Source: Oceanobacter sp045430275 (GTDB taxonomy: Bacteria > Pseudomonadota > Gammaproteobacteria > Pseudomonadales > Oceanobacteraceae). Taken from it: a stretch of 64,000 nt of DNA. Shown here one piece after another: positions 8,792-18,594 of the stretch; within the stretch, counting starts at the first letter, position 1; each line of letters starts with the position of its first letter. Under the pieces are notes generated by a model. It saw nothing but the letters and a program-made list of their open reading frames with translations, searched no databases and was not told where the DNA came from. Position numbers and translations under genes: made by a program. The stretch is taken from the NCBI GenBank assembly GCA_045430275.1, contig JAILXU010000001.1, positions 186,001 through 250,000 on the forward strand, written 5' to 3'.

Positions 8792-8957
8792 TAAAACTAG
8801 AAAAAGAATGAATTGGAGTTGTGGTGAATGCAAGCGTATTCTTGGTAAGCCAATTCGGGGTGTACTCAGCTATAAACCGGGTTTGCTGAAAACAGCCTTT
8901 GATGAGGGGCTGTTATCGTTATTACAACCATGATTAGCCTTAAAAAGGAGTCCTTCG

Positions 8958-10379
8958 ATGAGTGGAAAAACTCTCTATGACAAGCTCTGGGAGCAGCACG
9001 TCGTCAAAGAACGTGAAGACGGCACGGCCCTGATTTATATCGATCGTCAGTTGCTGCATGAAGTGACTTCTCCTCAGGCGTTTGAAGGGCTGCGTCTGGC
9101 TGGCCGTCAGCCGTGGCGTCTGGATGCCAACCTGGCGACGCCGGATCACAATGTTCCGACAACCAGCAAAGAGCGTGAATCCGGTGTGGATGGCATTGTC
9201 GATCCAGTATCCCGTATTCAAGTCGTCACGCTGGATAACAACTGCGATGAATTCGGCATCACCGAATTCAAGATGCAGGATCAGCGTCAGGGCATTGTGC
9301 ATGTGGTTGGCCCGGAGCAGGGGGCAACGTTGCCGGGTATGACGGTGGTGTGTGGTGACTCACATACGGCGACTCATGGTGCGTTTGCAGCTCTGGCTCA
9401 TGGCATCGGTACATCTGAAGTTGAGCATGTGCTGGCGACCCAGTGTCTGATTCAGCGCAAGATGAAAAACCTGCTGATCCGTATTGATGGTGAACTGGGT
9501 CAGGGCATCACTGGCAAGGACGTTGTTCTGCATGTGATTGGCCTGATCGGTACCGCAGGTGGTACTGGCTATGCGATGGAGTTCGGTGGTTCTGCCATGC
9601 GCTCCATGAGCATGGAAGGTCGTATGACCATGTGTAACATGGCGATCGAGGCCGGTGCTCGTGTGGGCATGGTGGCGTTTGATGAAATCACAGCGGAATA
9701 CGTCAAAGGCCGTCCATTTGCACCATCCGATGCCCACTGGGAACAGGCCGTTGCCGCCTGGAGTGATCTGGTGTCTGATGCGGATGCTGAATTCGACAAG
9801 GTTGTTGAGATTCGTGCCGAAGACATCAAGCCGCAGGTGACCTGGGGAACCTCACCTGAAATGGTAACGACCGTTGACGCGACCGTGCCTGTGCTGGCCG
9901 ATGCGCGTGACGATGTTGAGCGTTCAGCCTTTGAGCGTGCGTACGACTACATGGGGCTGGAGCCAGGGCAGAACATTACCGATATCAAACTGGATCGGGT
10001 CTTTATTGGTTCTTGTACCAACAGCCGTATTGAAGATCTGCGTGCGGCAGCGGATGTTGCTAAAGGGCGTCAGGTTTCGGCATCACTGAAAGAAGCGCTG
10101 GTTGTGCCAGGCTCTGGGCTGGTGAAAGCCCAAGCGGAAGCAGAAGGTCTGGACAAGGTGTTCATTGCCGCTGGGTTTGAATGGCGTGAGCCAGGTTGTT
10201 CCATGTGTTTGGCCATGAATGCCGACAAACTGGGCAGTGGTGAGCATTGTGCCTCGACGTCCAATCGCAATTTTGAAGGTCGTCAGGGATACGGTGGTCG
10301 CACGCATCTGGTTAGCCCTTCAATGGCGGCAGCGGCGGCGATTGCTGGCCATTTTGTTGACGTACGCGATTTCAGCTAA
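8958..10379 (+). CDS. leuC: 3-isopropylmalate dehydratase large subunit
   Basis: A 473-residue aconitase-superfamily protein that isomerises 2- to 3-isopropylmalate in leucine synthesis with LeuD. The [4Fe-4S] ligands are visible as GSCTNSR (Cys353) and EPGCSMC (Cys414, Cys417); substrate motifs include VVCGDSHTATHGAFAALAHG. The start MSGKTLYDKLWEQHVV with AAGGAG 8 bases upstream is canonical. Length is normal. It heads the leuC-leuD-leuB-asd cluster; leuD follows after 18 bases. No leader peptide rich in Leu codons was found upstream. Confidence 0.97.
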   Translation: MSGKTLYDKLWEQHVVKEREDGTALIYIDRQLLHEVTSPQAFEGLRLAGRQPWRLDANLATPDHNVPTTSKERESGVDGIVDPVSRIQVVTLDNNCDEFGITEFKMQDQRQGIVHVVGPEQGATLPGMTVVCGDSHTATHGAFAALAHGIGTSEVEHVLATQCLIQRKMKNLLIRIDGELGQGITGKDVVLHVIGLIGTAGGTGYAMEFGGSAMRSMSMEGRMTMCNMAIEAGARVGMVAFDEITAEYVKGRPFAPSDAHWEQAVAAWSDLVSDADAEFDKVVEIRAEDIKPQVTWGTSPEMVTTVDATVPVLADARDDVERSAFERAYDYMGLEPGQNITDIKLDRVFIGSCTNSRIEDLRAAADVAKGRQVSASLKEALVVPGSGLVKAQAEAEGLDKVFIAAGFEWREPGCSMCLAMNADKLGSGEHCASTSNRNFEGRQGYGGRTHLVSPSMAAAAAIAGHFVDVRDFS

Positions 10380-10397
10380 TTCCGGGAGAAATACATC

Positions 10398-11042
10398 ATG
10401 CAAGCATTTACTGTACACGAAGGATTGGTTGCCCCAATGGATCGCGCCAATGTCGATACCGACATGATCATCCCGAAGCAGTTTCTGAAATCCATCAAGC
10501 GCAGTGGCTTTGGCCCGAATCTGTTTGATGAGTTGCGTTATCTGGACGAAGGTCAGCCGGATGCTGATAACAGTGGCCGTCCTCTGAACCCGGATTTTAT
10601 ATTGAACCAGGCGCGTTATCAGGGAGCTTCTGTTCTGATTGCCCGTGAAAACTTTGGCTGTGGTTCCAGTCGTGAGCACGCGCCCTGGGCATTGGAAGAC
10701 TTTGGCTTTCGCACTGTGATTGCCCCGAGCTTTGCTGATATTTTTTACAATAACTGTTTCAAAAATGGCTTGTTGCCCATCACACTGGATGAAGCCATTG
10801 TGGATCGCCTGTTTCAGGCGGTGGAAGCTCAGGACGGTTATCGTCTGACCATCAACCTGGAACGCAAGGTAGTTGTGACTTCGGACGGGGAAGAAATAGC
10901 CTTTGATGTGGATGCGTTTCGCCAGCATTGCTTGCTGAACGGCCTGGATGACATTGGTTTGACGTTGCAGGATGCCGAGGACATTCGTTCTTATGAAGCG
11001 GCGCGTCGCCAATCGGCTCCATGGCTGTTCGGTTCGGCCTGA
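10398..11042 (+). CDS. leuD: 3-isopropylmalate dehydratase small subunit
   Basis: A 214-residue swivel-domain subunit of isopropylmalate isomerase. Diagnostic segments are MDRANVDTDMIIPKQFLKSI near the N-terminus and NFGCGSSREHAPWAL near residue 82, the substrate-gating loop. The start MQAFTVHEGLVAPMDR matches the gammaproteobacterial family. GGGAG precedes the ATG. It completes LeuC and is in the same operon. Confidence 0.97.
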   Translation: MQAFTVHEGLVAPMDRANVDTDMIIPKQFLKSIKRSGFGPNLFDELRYLDEGQPDADNSGRPLNPDFILNQARYQGASVLIARENFGCGSSREHAPWALEDFGFRTVIAPSFADIFYNNCFKNGLLPITLDEAIVDRLFQAVEAQDGYRLTINLERKVVVTSDGEEIAFDVDAFRQHCLLNGLDDIGLTLQDAEDIRSYEAARRQSAPWLFGSA

Positions 11043-11070
11043 TCCACTTACGTTTGTTAATATCTGTTCC

Positions 11071-11096
11071 CGAACTGTGTCGGTTGGCGCAGTTCG
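11071..11096 (+). terminator. weak hairpin between leuD and leuB
   Basis: CGAACTG and CAGTTCG form a 7-bp stem with a 12-base loop, followed by TTTGCTTT. It could attenuate transcription into leuB, but the long loop makes it a weak candidate. Confidence 0.3.
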
Positions 11097-11117
11097 TTTG
11101 CTTTCAAGGAAAAATCA

Positions 11118-12197
11118 ATGAGTAAAAATATTCTGGTATTGCCAGGTGATGGCATTGGCCCGGAAATCGTGGCAGAAGCAGTCAAGGTTCTGAACTGCGT
11201 GAATGACAAGTTCGCATTGGGTCTGGAGATTAACGAAGGTCTGGTCGGCGGCACCGCCTACGATGAGACCGGTTCTCCTCTGCCGGAAGACAGCCTGGAA
11301 AAAGCCAAAGCAGCCGATGCTATTTTGCTGGGTGCTGTTGGTGGCCCGAAGTGGGACAAACTGGAAGACCGTTCCAAGCGCCCGGAGCAAGGGTTGCTGG
11401 ATATTCGTTCCAAGCTGGGTTTGTTTGGTAATCTGCGTCCTGCCATTCTGTATCCACAACTGGTGGGTGCGTCGACGTTGAAACCGGAAGTGGTTTCGGG
11501 TCTGGATATTCTGATCGTGCGTGAGTTGACCGGTGGTATCTATTTTGGCCAACCACGTGGCATTCGCACCCTGGAAAACGGTGAACGTGAGGGTTACAAC
11601 ACCTACGTTTATAACGAATCTGAAATTCGCCGTATTGGCCGCGTTGCTTTTGAATCGGCGCGCAAACGCAACGGCAAGCTGTGTTCCGTGGATAAGGCCA
11701 ACGTGCTGGAAGTCACTGTGCTCTGGCGTGAAATCATGGAAGACCTGGCGAAGGAATACCCGGACGTCGAGTTGTCTCACATGTACGTGGATAATGCGGC
11801 CATGCAACTGGTTCGTGCTCCAAAGCAGTTTGATGTTCTGGTAACGGGCAACATGTTTGGTGACATCTTGTCTGATGCCGCGGCGATGCTGACTGGCTCG
11901 ATTGGTATGCTGCCATCGGCGTCACTGGACGTGAATAACAAGGGTATGTATGAGCCTTGTCACGGCTCTGCACCGGATATCGCTGGCCAAGGTCTGGCCA
12001 ATCCACTGGCAACGATTCTCTCGGCCAGTATGATGTTGCGTTATTCCCTCAATGAAGGTGATGCCGCCGATGCGATTGAAACGGCTGTAAGCCAGGTTCT
12101 GGATCAGGGCTTGCGTACTGCTGATATTTTCTCTGAGGGCATGACTCGCGTCAGCACGTCTGATATGGGCGACGCTGTCATCAATGCACTGCAGTAA
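11118..12197 (+). CDS. leuB: 3-isopropylmalate dehydrogenase
   Basis: A 359-residue NAD-dependent beta-decarboxylating dehydrogenase that converts 3-isopropylmalate to 2-oxoisocaproate. Visible motifs: LPGDGIGPEIVAEAVKVL at the start, the substrate helix RSKLGLFGNLRPA, RELTGGIYFGQPRG, the catalytic Lys in SVDKANVL, and the metal-binding Asp cluster NMFGDILSDAAAML. The C-terminal EPCHGSAPDIAGQGLANP is the NAD-binding loop. AAGGAA precedes the ATG. Confidence 0.97.
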   Translation: MSKNILVLPGDGIGPEIVAEAVKVLNCVNDKFALGLEINEGLVGGTAYDETGSPLPEDSLEKAKAADAILLGAVGGPKWDKLEDRSKRPEQGLLDIRSKLGLFGNLRPAILYPQLVGASTLKPEVVSGLDILIVRELTGGIYFGQPRGIRTLENGEREGYNTYVYNESEIRRIGRVAFESARKRNGKLCSVDKANVLEVTVLWREIMEDLAKEYPDVELSHMYVDNAAMQLVRAPKQFDVLVTGNMFGDILSDAAAMLTGSIGMLPSASLDVNNKGMYEPCHGSAPDIAGQGLANPLATILSASMMLRYSLNEGDAADAIETAVSQVLDQGLRTADIFSEGMTRVSTSDMGDAVINALQ

Positions 12198-12209
12198 GGT
12201 AACAAATTT

Positions 12210-13328
12210 ATGATGAAAACAGGACTGGTCGGTTGGCGGGGTATGGTGGGTTCCGTACTGATGCAACGTATGGAAGAAGAACAGGATTTTGACCTGATTC
12301 AACCGACCTTTTTTACCACGTCCCAGAAAGGCAAGCCTGCCCCTGCATTGGGTGGAAAGGACGCTGGCCTGCTGGAAGATGCGTTTGATATTGAAAAACT
12401 GGCCGAGCAAGATGTCGTTATTACCTGTCAGGGTGGTGATTACACCAAAGCCGTTTATTCCAAATTGCGTGATGCAGGCTGGAACGGTTACTGGATTGAT
12501 GCGGCTTCCAGTCTGCGTATGGCGGATGATGCCATCATCGTGCTGGACCCGGTGAATGCCGATGTCATTGGTCAGGGCCTGGACAGTGGCGTTAAAACCT
12601 ATGTCGGTGGTAACTGCACTGTTAGCCTGATGTTGTTGGCGTTGGGTGGCCTGTTTGAGAAGGGTCTGGTCGAGTGGGTTTCGCCCATGACCTACCAAGC
12701 TGCTTCCGGTGCTGGTGCTCAGAATATGCGTGAGTTGATTGGCCAGATGGGCGCTATTCATGCGGATGTCAAAGCTGAACTGGACAACCCGGCCGCCGCT
12801 ATTCTGGATATTGATCGTAAAGTATCCGACTTCATTCGCAGTGATGAGTATCCCAAGGATAACTTTGGTGTGCCTCTGGCGGGCAGTCTGATTCCTTATA
12901 TCGACTCCCAGTTGGACAGTGGACAGAGTCGGGAAGAATGGAAAGCTGAAGTAGAAGCTAACAAAATTCTGGGCCAGTCGGATGCGCCGGTTCCTGTTGA
13001 TGGCTTGTGTGTGCGTGTGGGTGCCATGCGTAGTCATAGCCAAGCGATGACGATCAAGTTGAAGCAGGATCTGCCAGTTTCGGAGATTGAAGCGATTCTT
13101 GATGCTCATAATGAATGGGTTTCGGTTGTGCCGAATGATCGTGAAGCCAGCATGGAGCAATTGACACCGGCTGTCGTAACCGGAACCCTGAATATTCCGG
13201 TTGGTCGTATCCGCAAGCTGAATATGGGGCCAGAGTATATCTCTGCCTTTACGGTTGGAGACCAGCTATTGTGGGGAGCGGCCGAGCCTTTGCGTCGTAT
13301 GTTGCGCATTTTGTTAAGCCGTTCATAG
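12210..13328 (+). CDS. asd: aspartate-semialdehyde dehydrogenase
   Basis: A 372-residue enzyme reducing aspartyl phosphate to the semialdehyde, the branch point for Lys, Met, Thr and diaminopimelate. The NADP loop VGWRGMVGSVLMQRM lies at the N-terminus, the nucleophilic Cys136 in GGNCTVSL, and the catalytic His in RVGAMRSHSQAMTIKL. The long insert-containing form is the gram-negative Asd type. Two adjacent ATG codons (12210 and 12213) could start it. It is 12 bases after leuB and has its own terminator. Confidence 0.96.
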   Translation: MMKTGLVGWRGMVGSVLMQRMEEEQDFDLIQPTFFTTSQKGKPAPALGGKDAGLLEDAFDIEKLAEQDVVITCQGGDYTKAVYSKLRDAGWNGYWIDAASSLRMADDAIIVLDPVNADVIGQGLDSGVKTYVGGNCTVSLMLLALGGLFEKGLVEWVSPMTYQAASGAGAQNMRELIGQMGAIHADVKAELDNPAAAILDIDRKVSDFIRSDEYPKDNFGVPLAGSLIPYIDSQLDSGQSREEWKAEVEANKILGQSDAPVPVDGLCVRVGAMRSHSQAMTIKLKQDLPVSEIEAILDAHNEWVSVVPNDREASMEQLTPAVVTGTLNIPVGRIRKLNMGPEYISAFTVGDQLLWGAAEPLRRMLRILLSRS

Positions 13329-13710
13329 AAACGCTATTCAAAAGCGGAATGGACTCCGCTTTTTGACTTCAATTCTAGGAAATGTGTCATAACTTGTTCA
13401 CTTACAAGACTTTTATCTCTCTTACGCTTCTTACGTATATTGCTTCAACCCCGCTTATCCCTGATACTTATGCCTGATTACGATTGTGGTTTTTTTGAAC
13501 TTTACTCGTGATTTATATTGCATCATTCGACATCAGCGGTCATCTCTTGGAACAGGCAGAAAAGCCAGAAGTTCATTCAGATACACATGTTATTCATGTG
13601 ACAGACTCGGCGGTTTCTCGATTGATGTGGCATTATCACAATTCAAATAGCCTGCAAGTTTTCCTACTCCAAGGTGACATGCTCGCCAAGAAATAACCAA
13701 GGAAGCACCA
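13329..13710. other. 382-base intergenic region asd-fimV
   Basis: The region holds the asd terminator and an AT-rich stretch that should carry the fimV promoter (a TATATT at 13436-13441 is a possible -10 box with no good -35). A 62-codon frame from a GTG at 13508 shows no domain, no convincing ribosome site and nothing I recognise; I do not call it a gene. Confidence 0.5.
13339..13365 (+). terminator. rho-independent terminator after asd
   Basis: CAAAAGCGGA and TCCGCTTTTTG pair around loop ATGGAC, with five T at the end. It closes the leuCDB-asd unit. Confidence 0.88.
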
Positions 13711-16700
13711 ATGATGCGCTTATTTGCGAAGGTCTTGATGCTGGTCGGATGCCTGACCATTTCAACTCAGTTACTGGCACTGGGACTGGGAGAGCTAAAA
13801 CTGCACTCCGCACTTAACCAGCCATTGGATGCCGAAATCGAATTGGTTGATGCAGAAGGTCTCTCCCAATGGGAAATCAAGCCTTTTCTGGCAAGCAGTG
13901 TCGCATTCGAGCGAGCAGGTGTAGAACGTCCTTACTTTCTGACCAAAATGCGCTTCAAGGTTGAGGGTGAAAGCATTCGCCTGACGACCAAAGACCCGGT
14001 TACTGAACCGTTTTTAAATTTTCTGATCGAGCTGAACTGGCCATCGGGCCGAGTGCTTCGTGAATACACGGTATTGCTTGATCCTCCCACGTTTGCAGAA
14101 GACAACTATCAGCCATTGGCTACAGCACCGTCCTCGACCCCAATGCAAACTACGGAATTTCAGGGTGGCAACAATAAGCCTTATAGCGCTCCTCGCCAGC
14201 GTCAGATTCCACCCGCACCAGGCGCACGCACCAGTGCTGCTCCCGCTCATCGTGATGTTGAAGTCAACGAAGCCGGGCAGGAAACCTATCAGGTCAAGCC
14301 TAACGATACCTTGTGGAGCATTGCTCTGAGGACGCGTCCTTCGTCCCGTGTGACACCACAGCAAATGATGGTGGCCATTCAGGGTGAAAACCCGGATGCC
14401 TTCATTGCCGGTAATATCAATCGTCTGAAAACTCATCATGTACTGCGTATACCAGAGCAGGATCGGGTTTCAGGTGTTTCATTTGAAAGTGCCGTCAGTG
14501 AAGTGGCTCGCCAAAACCAGGATGCCGGTTTGGGTGGTGCTCAACTGGATGCAACTGGTCGTGATTTCTCAACCGGCCCTGATCAGTCCGAACAATCCGG
14601 TGGTGAAATAAAACTGGTGTCCGCGCAGGCTCGGGAAGCTCGTTCGGCAGGTGCAAGCGGTGATGTTACCCGAGGTAGTGGTGGACGTCAGGAAGCTCTG
14701 GAAAACGAGTTGGCGATTAGCCTTGAAAATCTGGATAAGTCCCAGCGTGAAAATAAAGAATTGCGCGAACGATTGGCTGACTTAAGTGAACAGATTGATG
14801 GTATGCAGCGTCTGATTTCACTGAAAGACAGTCAGCTGGCCAGTATGCAGGCGACAACCGCACAACAAAATCAACAAGTTGAAGGGAGCGCTGTCCCTGA
14901 GACTGTTACACCTGAAACCGTTGCCTCTTCTTCTGTAGAAACTGCGACACCAGCGACAGCTACGGTTGACTCTGCAGCCGTTGGCGAATCGGCATCAGCT
15001 CCTGTGGCGGCTGTCGAGCCAAAGCCGGTTGAACCACAGCCTGCTCCACGTAAATTTGTACCGCCACCACCGCCTCCGCCACCACCAAGCTTTATCGATT
15101 CACTACTGGCAGATACCGTTACTTTGGCGGGTGGTTTAGCTGCATTGTTGCTGTTGGCAGGTTTGAGTGTGCTGTATCTGCGTAAACGCAAAGAGGCTGA
15201 TGCCGATGACACCAGCTCGGTTGATGAATCAGCCATTGCTGAACCTATCTCTCTGGATGATGCCGAGTCTCCGGAACGTGCAGCAGCGCCAGATGAACAA
15301 GGCTTTAATGACTTGAATAACTTCGACTTTGATACTGAGGTTGAAGGCAGTGAAAACAATGATTTGATGGCTGATGTGGATTTGGGCGGAGACCTGTTCG
15401 CTGACCCAACCGCTGTGAATGTCGATAACCTGAACGTTGCGGAGCCTGCTGCTGACATCGAGGATGATGGTGTTGATGTCAGTGGTCTGGACTTTGGCGA
15501 CGAAGAAGATGACCTGTTTGAACTGGTCGATCTGGACGTTGCCTATGGTCGCTTTGATGATGCCGTTGAGCGCTTGCAAGGGGCATTGGAGATACAGTCA
15601 GGACGTTCAGATGTACGCCTGCGATTGCTTGAATTGCTGGTTGAAATGGGTGATGCCGATCGCTTTGTTGAACAAGAAAATGCAGTCATCGAAAGTGGTG
15701 ATCCTGAATTGACTCAGCAGGCTTCTGATTTGAGGCAGTTGCTGAGTGACCCTGTTGAACCAACGGCTCTGGCTCCTGCTGCCATGGGGGCTGCGGTTGT
15801 AGGAGCTGCGGCTATGGGTGCTGCAGCTCATGATGTCGCCTCTGATATCGATATTTCTATTGATCAGATGGGCGGAGACCTAGACGACGGTGTTGCATTT
15901 GGCGATGCATTGGATATTTCGGATAACGACCCACAAGCGGGTGATTTCGATTTTGAAGAAGAGGGTAGTGACTCTGCTGATACCGTAACGGCCTCGGATG
16001 ATGAGTTACCGGATCTGGATTCTCTTGAAGCAGAACTGGAAGAGGACTTTGAAAGTGCCAGTGCTTCTGATGTAGATGAAGAACAGGAAGGTGAGCAAGT
16101 TGAATTTGATCTCTCCTCTCTTGCCGAGCAGCTGGATGATGAAGAGTCTGTAGAAGAGTTGCCACAAGAGGAAGACACTCTTGATGATGACAATCTGATG
16201 GACTTTGATCTGGAAGCGTTTGAAGAGCTGGAAGAAGCGCCTGTTGAAGAATCTGCCGATTCTGAAGATTTGTTTGACGAAGAAAGCTCCATGGACTTCG
16301 ATGTCGCTGAACTCAGCCTTCCGTCAGAAGATGACGCTGCAGAAGAGCCAGCGGTTCCTGGCGATGATGACAATGCGATGGACTTCGATGTGGCAGAGCT
16401 TAGCCTGCCGTCCGAGGAGGATGTGGCAGAAGAGTCAACAGCTCTTGAAGATGACGAAAACACCATGGAGTTTGATCTGAGTGGTCTGGAAGACTCTACG
16501 GTGGGTGCATCTGAAGATGTCCTGGATGATGTAGAAGACGTACCGGACAACTTGCTTGAATTTGAAGCGGAAGACGTTGTTTCTGATACGACAGACAATG
16601 ACTCCACAGTGTCGAATGAGACTCTGGATTTTGATGAAGACAGTCAGGTTGATTTTGATCTGGGAGAGTTGGATTCAGAGCTGGAAGAGCTGTCTGTCGA

Positions 16701-18591
16701 TACGGATGATAAGCCTGTTCAGGGCGAATCAACTGAAGAAGTGTTAGAAGAAACATCACTGGACTCCTTGGCAGAGGCAGAAGACAGTCTGGAAGCCTTA
16801 ATGGATGCTGATGGTGATGAGCATGGTGAGTTTGATCTGGCCGGTTTGCAAAGTGAGTACACCGCGGATGGTGATGTAGAAGAAGCTACATTGTTGGGTA
16901 ATCTGGAATCGTTAGATGACTTGGCTGCTTTGGATTCCGCTCTGAGCGATTCCGAAGAAACGCTGGAAGCTCTGCCAGAACTGGAAGAGCTAGAAAGTCT
17001 GGATGATCTGGACGATTTAGAGAGTCTGGATGCGCTTGAAGCCTTGCCAGAACTGGAATCAGTCGAAGATGCGGATGATGACCTGGCTGCTCTGGATACC
17101 GCTCTGAGCGATTCCGAAGAAACGCTGGAAGCTCTGCCAGAACTGGAAGAGCTAGAAAGTCTGGATGAGCTTGAAGCCTTGCCAGAACTGGAATCAGTCG
17201 AAGATGCGGATGATGACCTAGCTGCTCTGGATGTAGCACTGAGCGATTCCGAAGAAACACTGGAAGCTCTGCCAGAACTGGATGAGCTGGAAAGCCTGGA
17301 TGATTTAGAGAGTCTGGATGAACTTGAAGTCTTGCCAGAACTGGAATCAGTCGAAGATGCGGATGATGACTTGGCTGCTTTGGATTCCGCTCTGAGCGAT
17401 TCCGAAGAAACGCTGGAGGCTCTGCCAGAACTGGATGAGCTGGAAAGTCTGGATGATTTAGAGAGTCTGGATGAGCTTGAAGCCTTGCCAGAACTGGAAT
17501 CAGTCGACGTTGAGAGTGATGACCTGGCTGCTCTGGATGATTCCGAAGAATCGCTGGAAGCTCTGCCAGAACTGGATGAACTAGAAAGTCTGGATGATTT
17601 AGAGAGTCTGGATGATTTAGAGAGTCTGGAGGAGCTTGAAGCCTTGCCAGAGTTGGCATCAGTTGAAAGTGCAGATGATGACCTGGCTGCTTTGGATACC
17701 GCTCTGAGTGATTCCGAAGAAACACTGGAAGCTTTGCCAGAACTGGATGAGCTAGAAGGTCTGGATGATTTAGAGAGTCTGGATGAACTTGAAGCCTTGC
17801 CAGAGTTGGCGTCAGTTGAAGGCGCGGATGATGACTTGGCTGCTTTGGATACCGCTCTGAGTGATTCCGAAGAAACACTGGAAGCTCTGCCAGAACTTGA
17901 AGAACTAGAAGGTCTGGATGATTTAGAGAGTCTGGATGAACTTGAAGCCTTGCCAGAGTTGGCGTTAGTTGAAGGCGCGGATGATGACCTGGCTGCTTTG
18001 GATACCGCTCTGAGCGACTCCGAAGAAACACTGGAAGCTCTGCCGGAACTGGATGATCTAGAGAGTCTGGATGATCTGGAAGCCCTGCCAGAGTTGGCGT
18101 CAGTTGAAGGCGCGGATGATGACCTGGCTGCTCTGGATACCGCTCTGAGCGACTCCGAAGAAACACTGGAAGCTCTGCCAGAACTGGATGATCTAGAGAG
18201 CCTGGATGAACTTGAAGCCTTGCCAAAGTTGGAGCCATTAACCGAATCGATTGATAGTCCGGTTGCTGACAATGCTTTGCCAGAATTGAATGATCTGGAA
18301 CCCTTGCCCGAGCTGGAACCTGAAGCAGCGGTTGTTGCAGCTGCTGCGACTGTTGCCGCTGTTGCAGCGACCAAAACCAATGATATTGATCTTGATGCGT
18401 TGGCTCAGTCCGATGATGAATTTGACTTCTTGTCAGGCACTGATGAATGCGATACCAAGTTGGAGCTGGCTCAGGAATACCTGAATATGGATGATGAAGA
18501 CGGTGCGAGGGAATTGCTCAGTGAAGTGGTTTCTGAAGGAACAGATGCTCAAGTCAAGCAAGCCAGAGAGCTATTGGATACTTTTGCCTAA
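13711..18591 (+). CDS. fimV: FimV/HubP polar landmark protein, expanded
   Basis: A 1626-residue inner-membrane protein. In order: signal peptide (1-23); conserved FimV N-terminal domain (GLGELKLHSALNQPLDAEIEL); LysM-like peptidoglycan-binding domain about 192-247; coiled coil about 329-385 (ENELAISLENLDKSQ); Pro-rich stretch PPPPPPPPS; one membrane helix about 468-490; a very acidic cytoplasmic part with a TPR-like FimV core (about 600-660, DVAYGRFDDAVERLQGAL); nine DDLAALD repeats (1069-1506); and the C-terminal FimV domain (KLELAQEYLNMDDEDGARELL). FimV organises the cell pole, type IV pili and cAMP signalling. P. aeruginosa FimV has 919 residues, so the excess length is notable. truA follows after 3 bases. 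Confidence 0.95.
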   Translation: MMRLFAKVLMLVGCLTISTQLLALGLGELKLHSALNQPLDAEIELVDAEGLSQWEIKPFLASSVAFERAGVERPYFLTKMRFKVEGESIRLTTKDPVTEPFLNFLIELNWPSGRVLREYTVLLDPPTFAEDNYQPLATAPSSTPMQTTEFQGGNNKPYSAPRQRQIPPAPGARTSAAPAHRDVEVNEAGQETYQVKPNDTLWSIALRTRPSSRVTPQQMMVAIQGENPDAFIAGNINRLKTHHVLRIPEQDRVSGVSFESAVSEVARQNQDAGLGGAQLDATGRDFSTGPDQSEQSGGEIKLVSAQAREARSAGASGDVTRGSGGRQEALENELAISLENLDKSQRENKELRERLADLSEQIDGMQRLISLKDSQLASMQATTAQQNQQVEGSAVPETVTPETVASSSVETATPATATVDSAAVGESASAPVAAVEPKPVEPQPAPRKFVPPPPPPPPPSFIDSLLADTVTLAGGLAALLLLAGLSVLYLRKRKEADADDTSSVDESAIAEPISLDDAESPERAAAPDEQGFNDLNNFDFDTEVEGSENNDLMADVDLGGDLFADPTAVNVDNLNVAEPAADIEDDGVDVSGLDFGDEEDDLFELVDLDVAYGRFDDAVERLQGALEIQSGRSDVRLRLLELLVEMGDADRFVEQENAVIESGDPELTQQASDLRQLLSDPVEPTALAPAAMGAAVVGAAAMGAAAHDVASDIDISIDQMGGDLDDGVAFGDALDISDNDPQAGDFDFEEEGSDSADTVTASDDELPDLDSLEAELEEDFESASASDVDEEQEGEQVEFDLSSLAEQLDDEESVEELPQEEDTLDDDNLMDFDLEAFEELEEAPVEESADSEDLFDEESSMDFDVAELSLPSEDDAAEEPAVPGDDDNAMDFDVAELSLPSEEDVAEESTALEDDENTMEFDLSGLEDSTVGASEDVLDDVEDVPDNLLEFEAEDVVSDTTDNDSTVSNETLDFDEDSQVDFDLGELDSELEELSVDTDDKPVQGESTEEVLEETSLDSLAEAEDSLEALMDADGDEHGEFDLAGLQSEYTADGDVEEATLLGNLESLDDLAALDSALSDSEETLEALPELEELESLDDLDDLESLDALEALPELESVEDADDDLAALDTALSDSEETLEALPELEELESLDELEALPELESVEDADDDLAALDVALSDSEETLEALPELDELESLDDLESLDELEVLPELESVEDADDDLAALDSALSDSEETLEALPELDELESLDDLESLDELEALPELESVDVESDDLAALDDSEESLEALPELDELESLDDLESLDDLESLEELEALPELASVESADDDLAALDTALSDSEETLEALPELDELEGLDDLESLDELEALPELASVEGADDDLAALDTALSDSEETLEALPELEELEGLDDLESLDELEALPELALVEGADDDLAALDTALSDSEETLEALPELDDLESLDDLEALPELASVEGADDDLAALDTALSDSEETLEALPELDDLESLDELEALPKLEPLTESIDSPVADNALPELNDLEPLPELEPEAAVVAAAATVAAVAATKTNDIDLDALAQSDDEFDFLSGTDECDTKLELAQEYLNMDDEDGARELLSEVVSEGTDAQVKQARELLDTFA
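16915..18228 (+). repeat. nine tandem acidic repeats inside fimV
   Basis: Nine units of about 41-57 codons, each running DDLAALD-x-ALSDSEETLEALPEL followed by variable numbers of ESLDDLESLDELEALPEL blocks and a short (V)E-A/G-D spacer. Unit 5 lacks the TALS residues. Codons are nearly identical across units, so the DNA itself is repetitive; unequal crossing-over is the likely cause of the length differences. Confidence 0.93.
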
Positions 18592-18594
18592 GCA

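Noticed and set aside
13508..13696. 62-codon plus-strand frame before fimV, starting with GTG
   Set aside because: No ribosome site, no recognisable motif, and located where the fimV promoter is expected.
16915..18228. CRISPR-like array appearance of the fimV and batB repeats
   Set aside because: Units are in-frame coding repeats without unique spacers, and no cas genes are present.
16719..18380. Long minus-strand open frames (553 and 450 codons) opposite the fimV repeats
   Set aside because: They are shadows created by the repetitive acidic codons of fimV; the products are low-complexity Ser- or His/Pro-rich runs with no start signal or domain.
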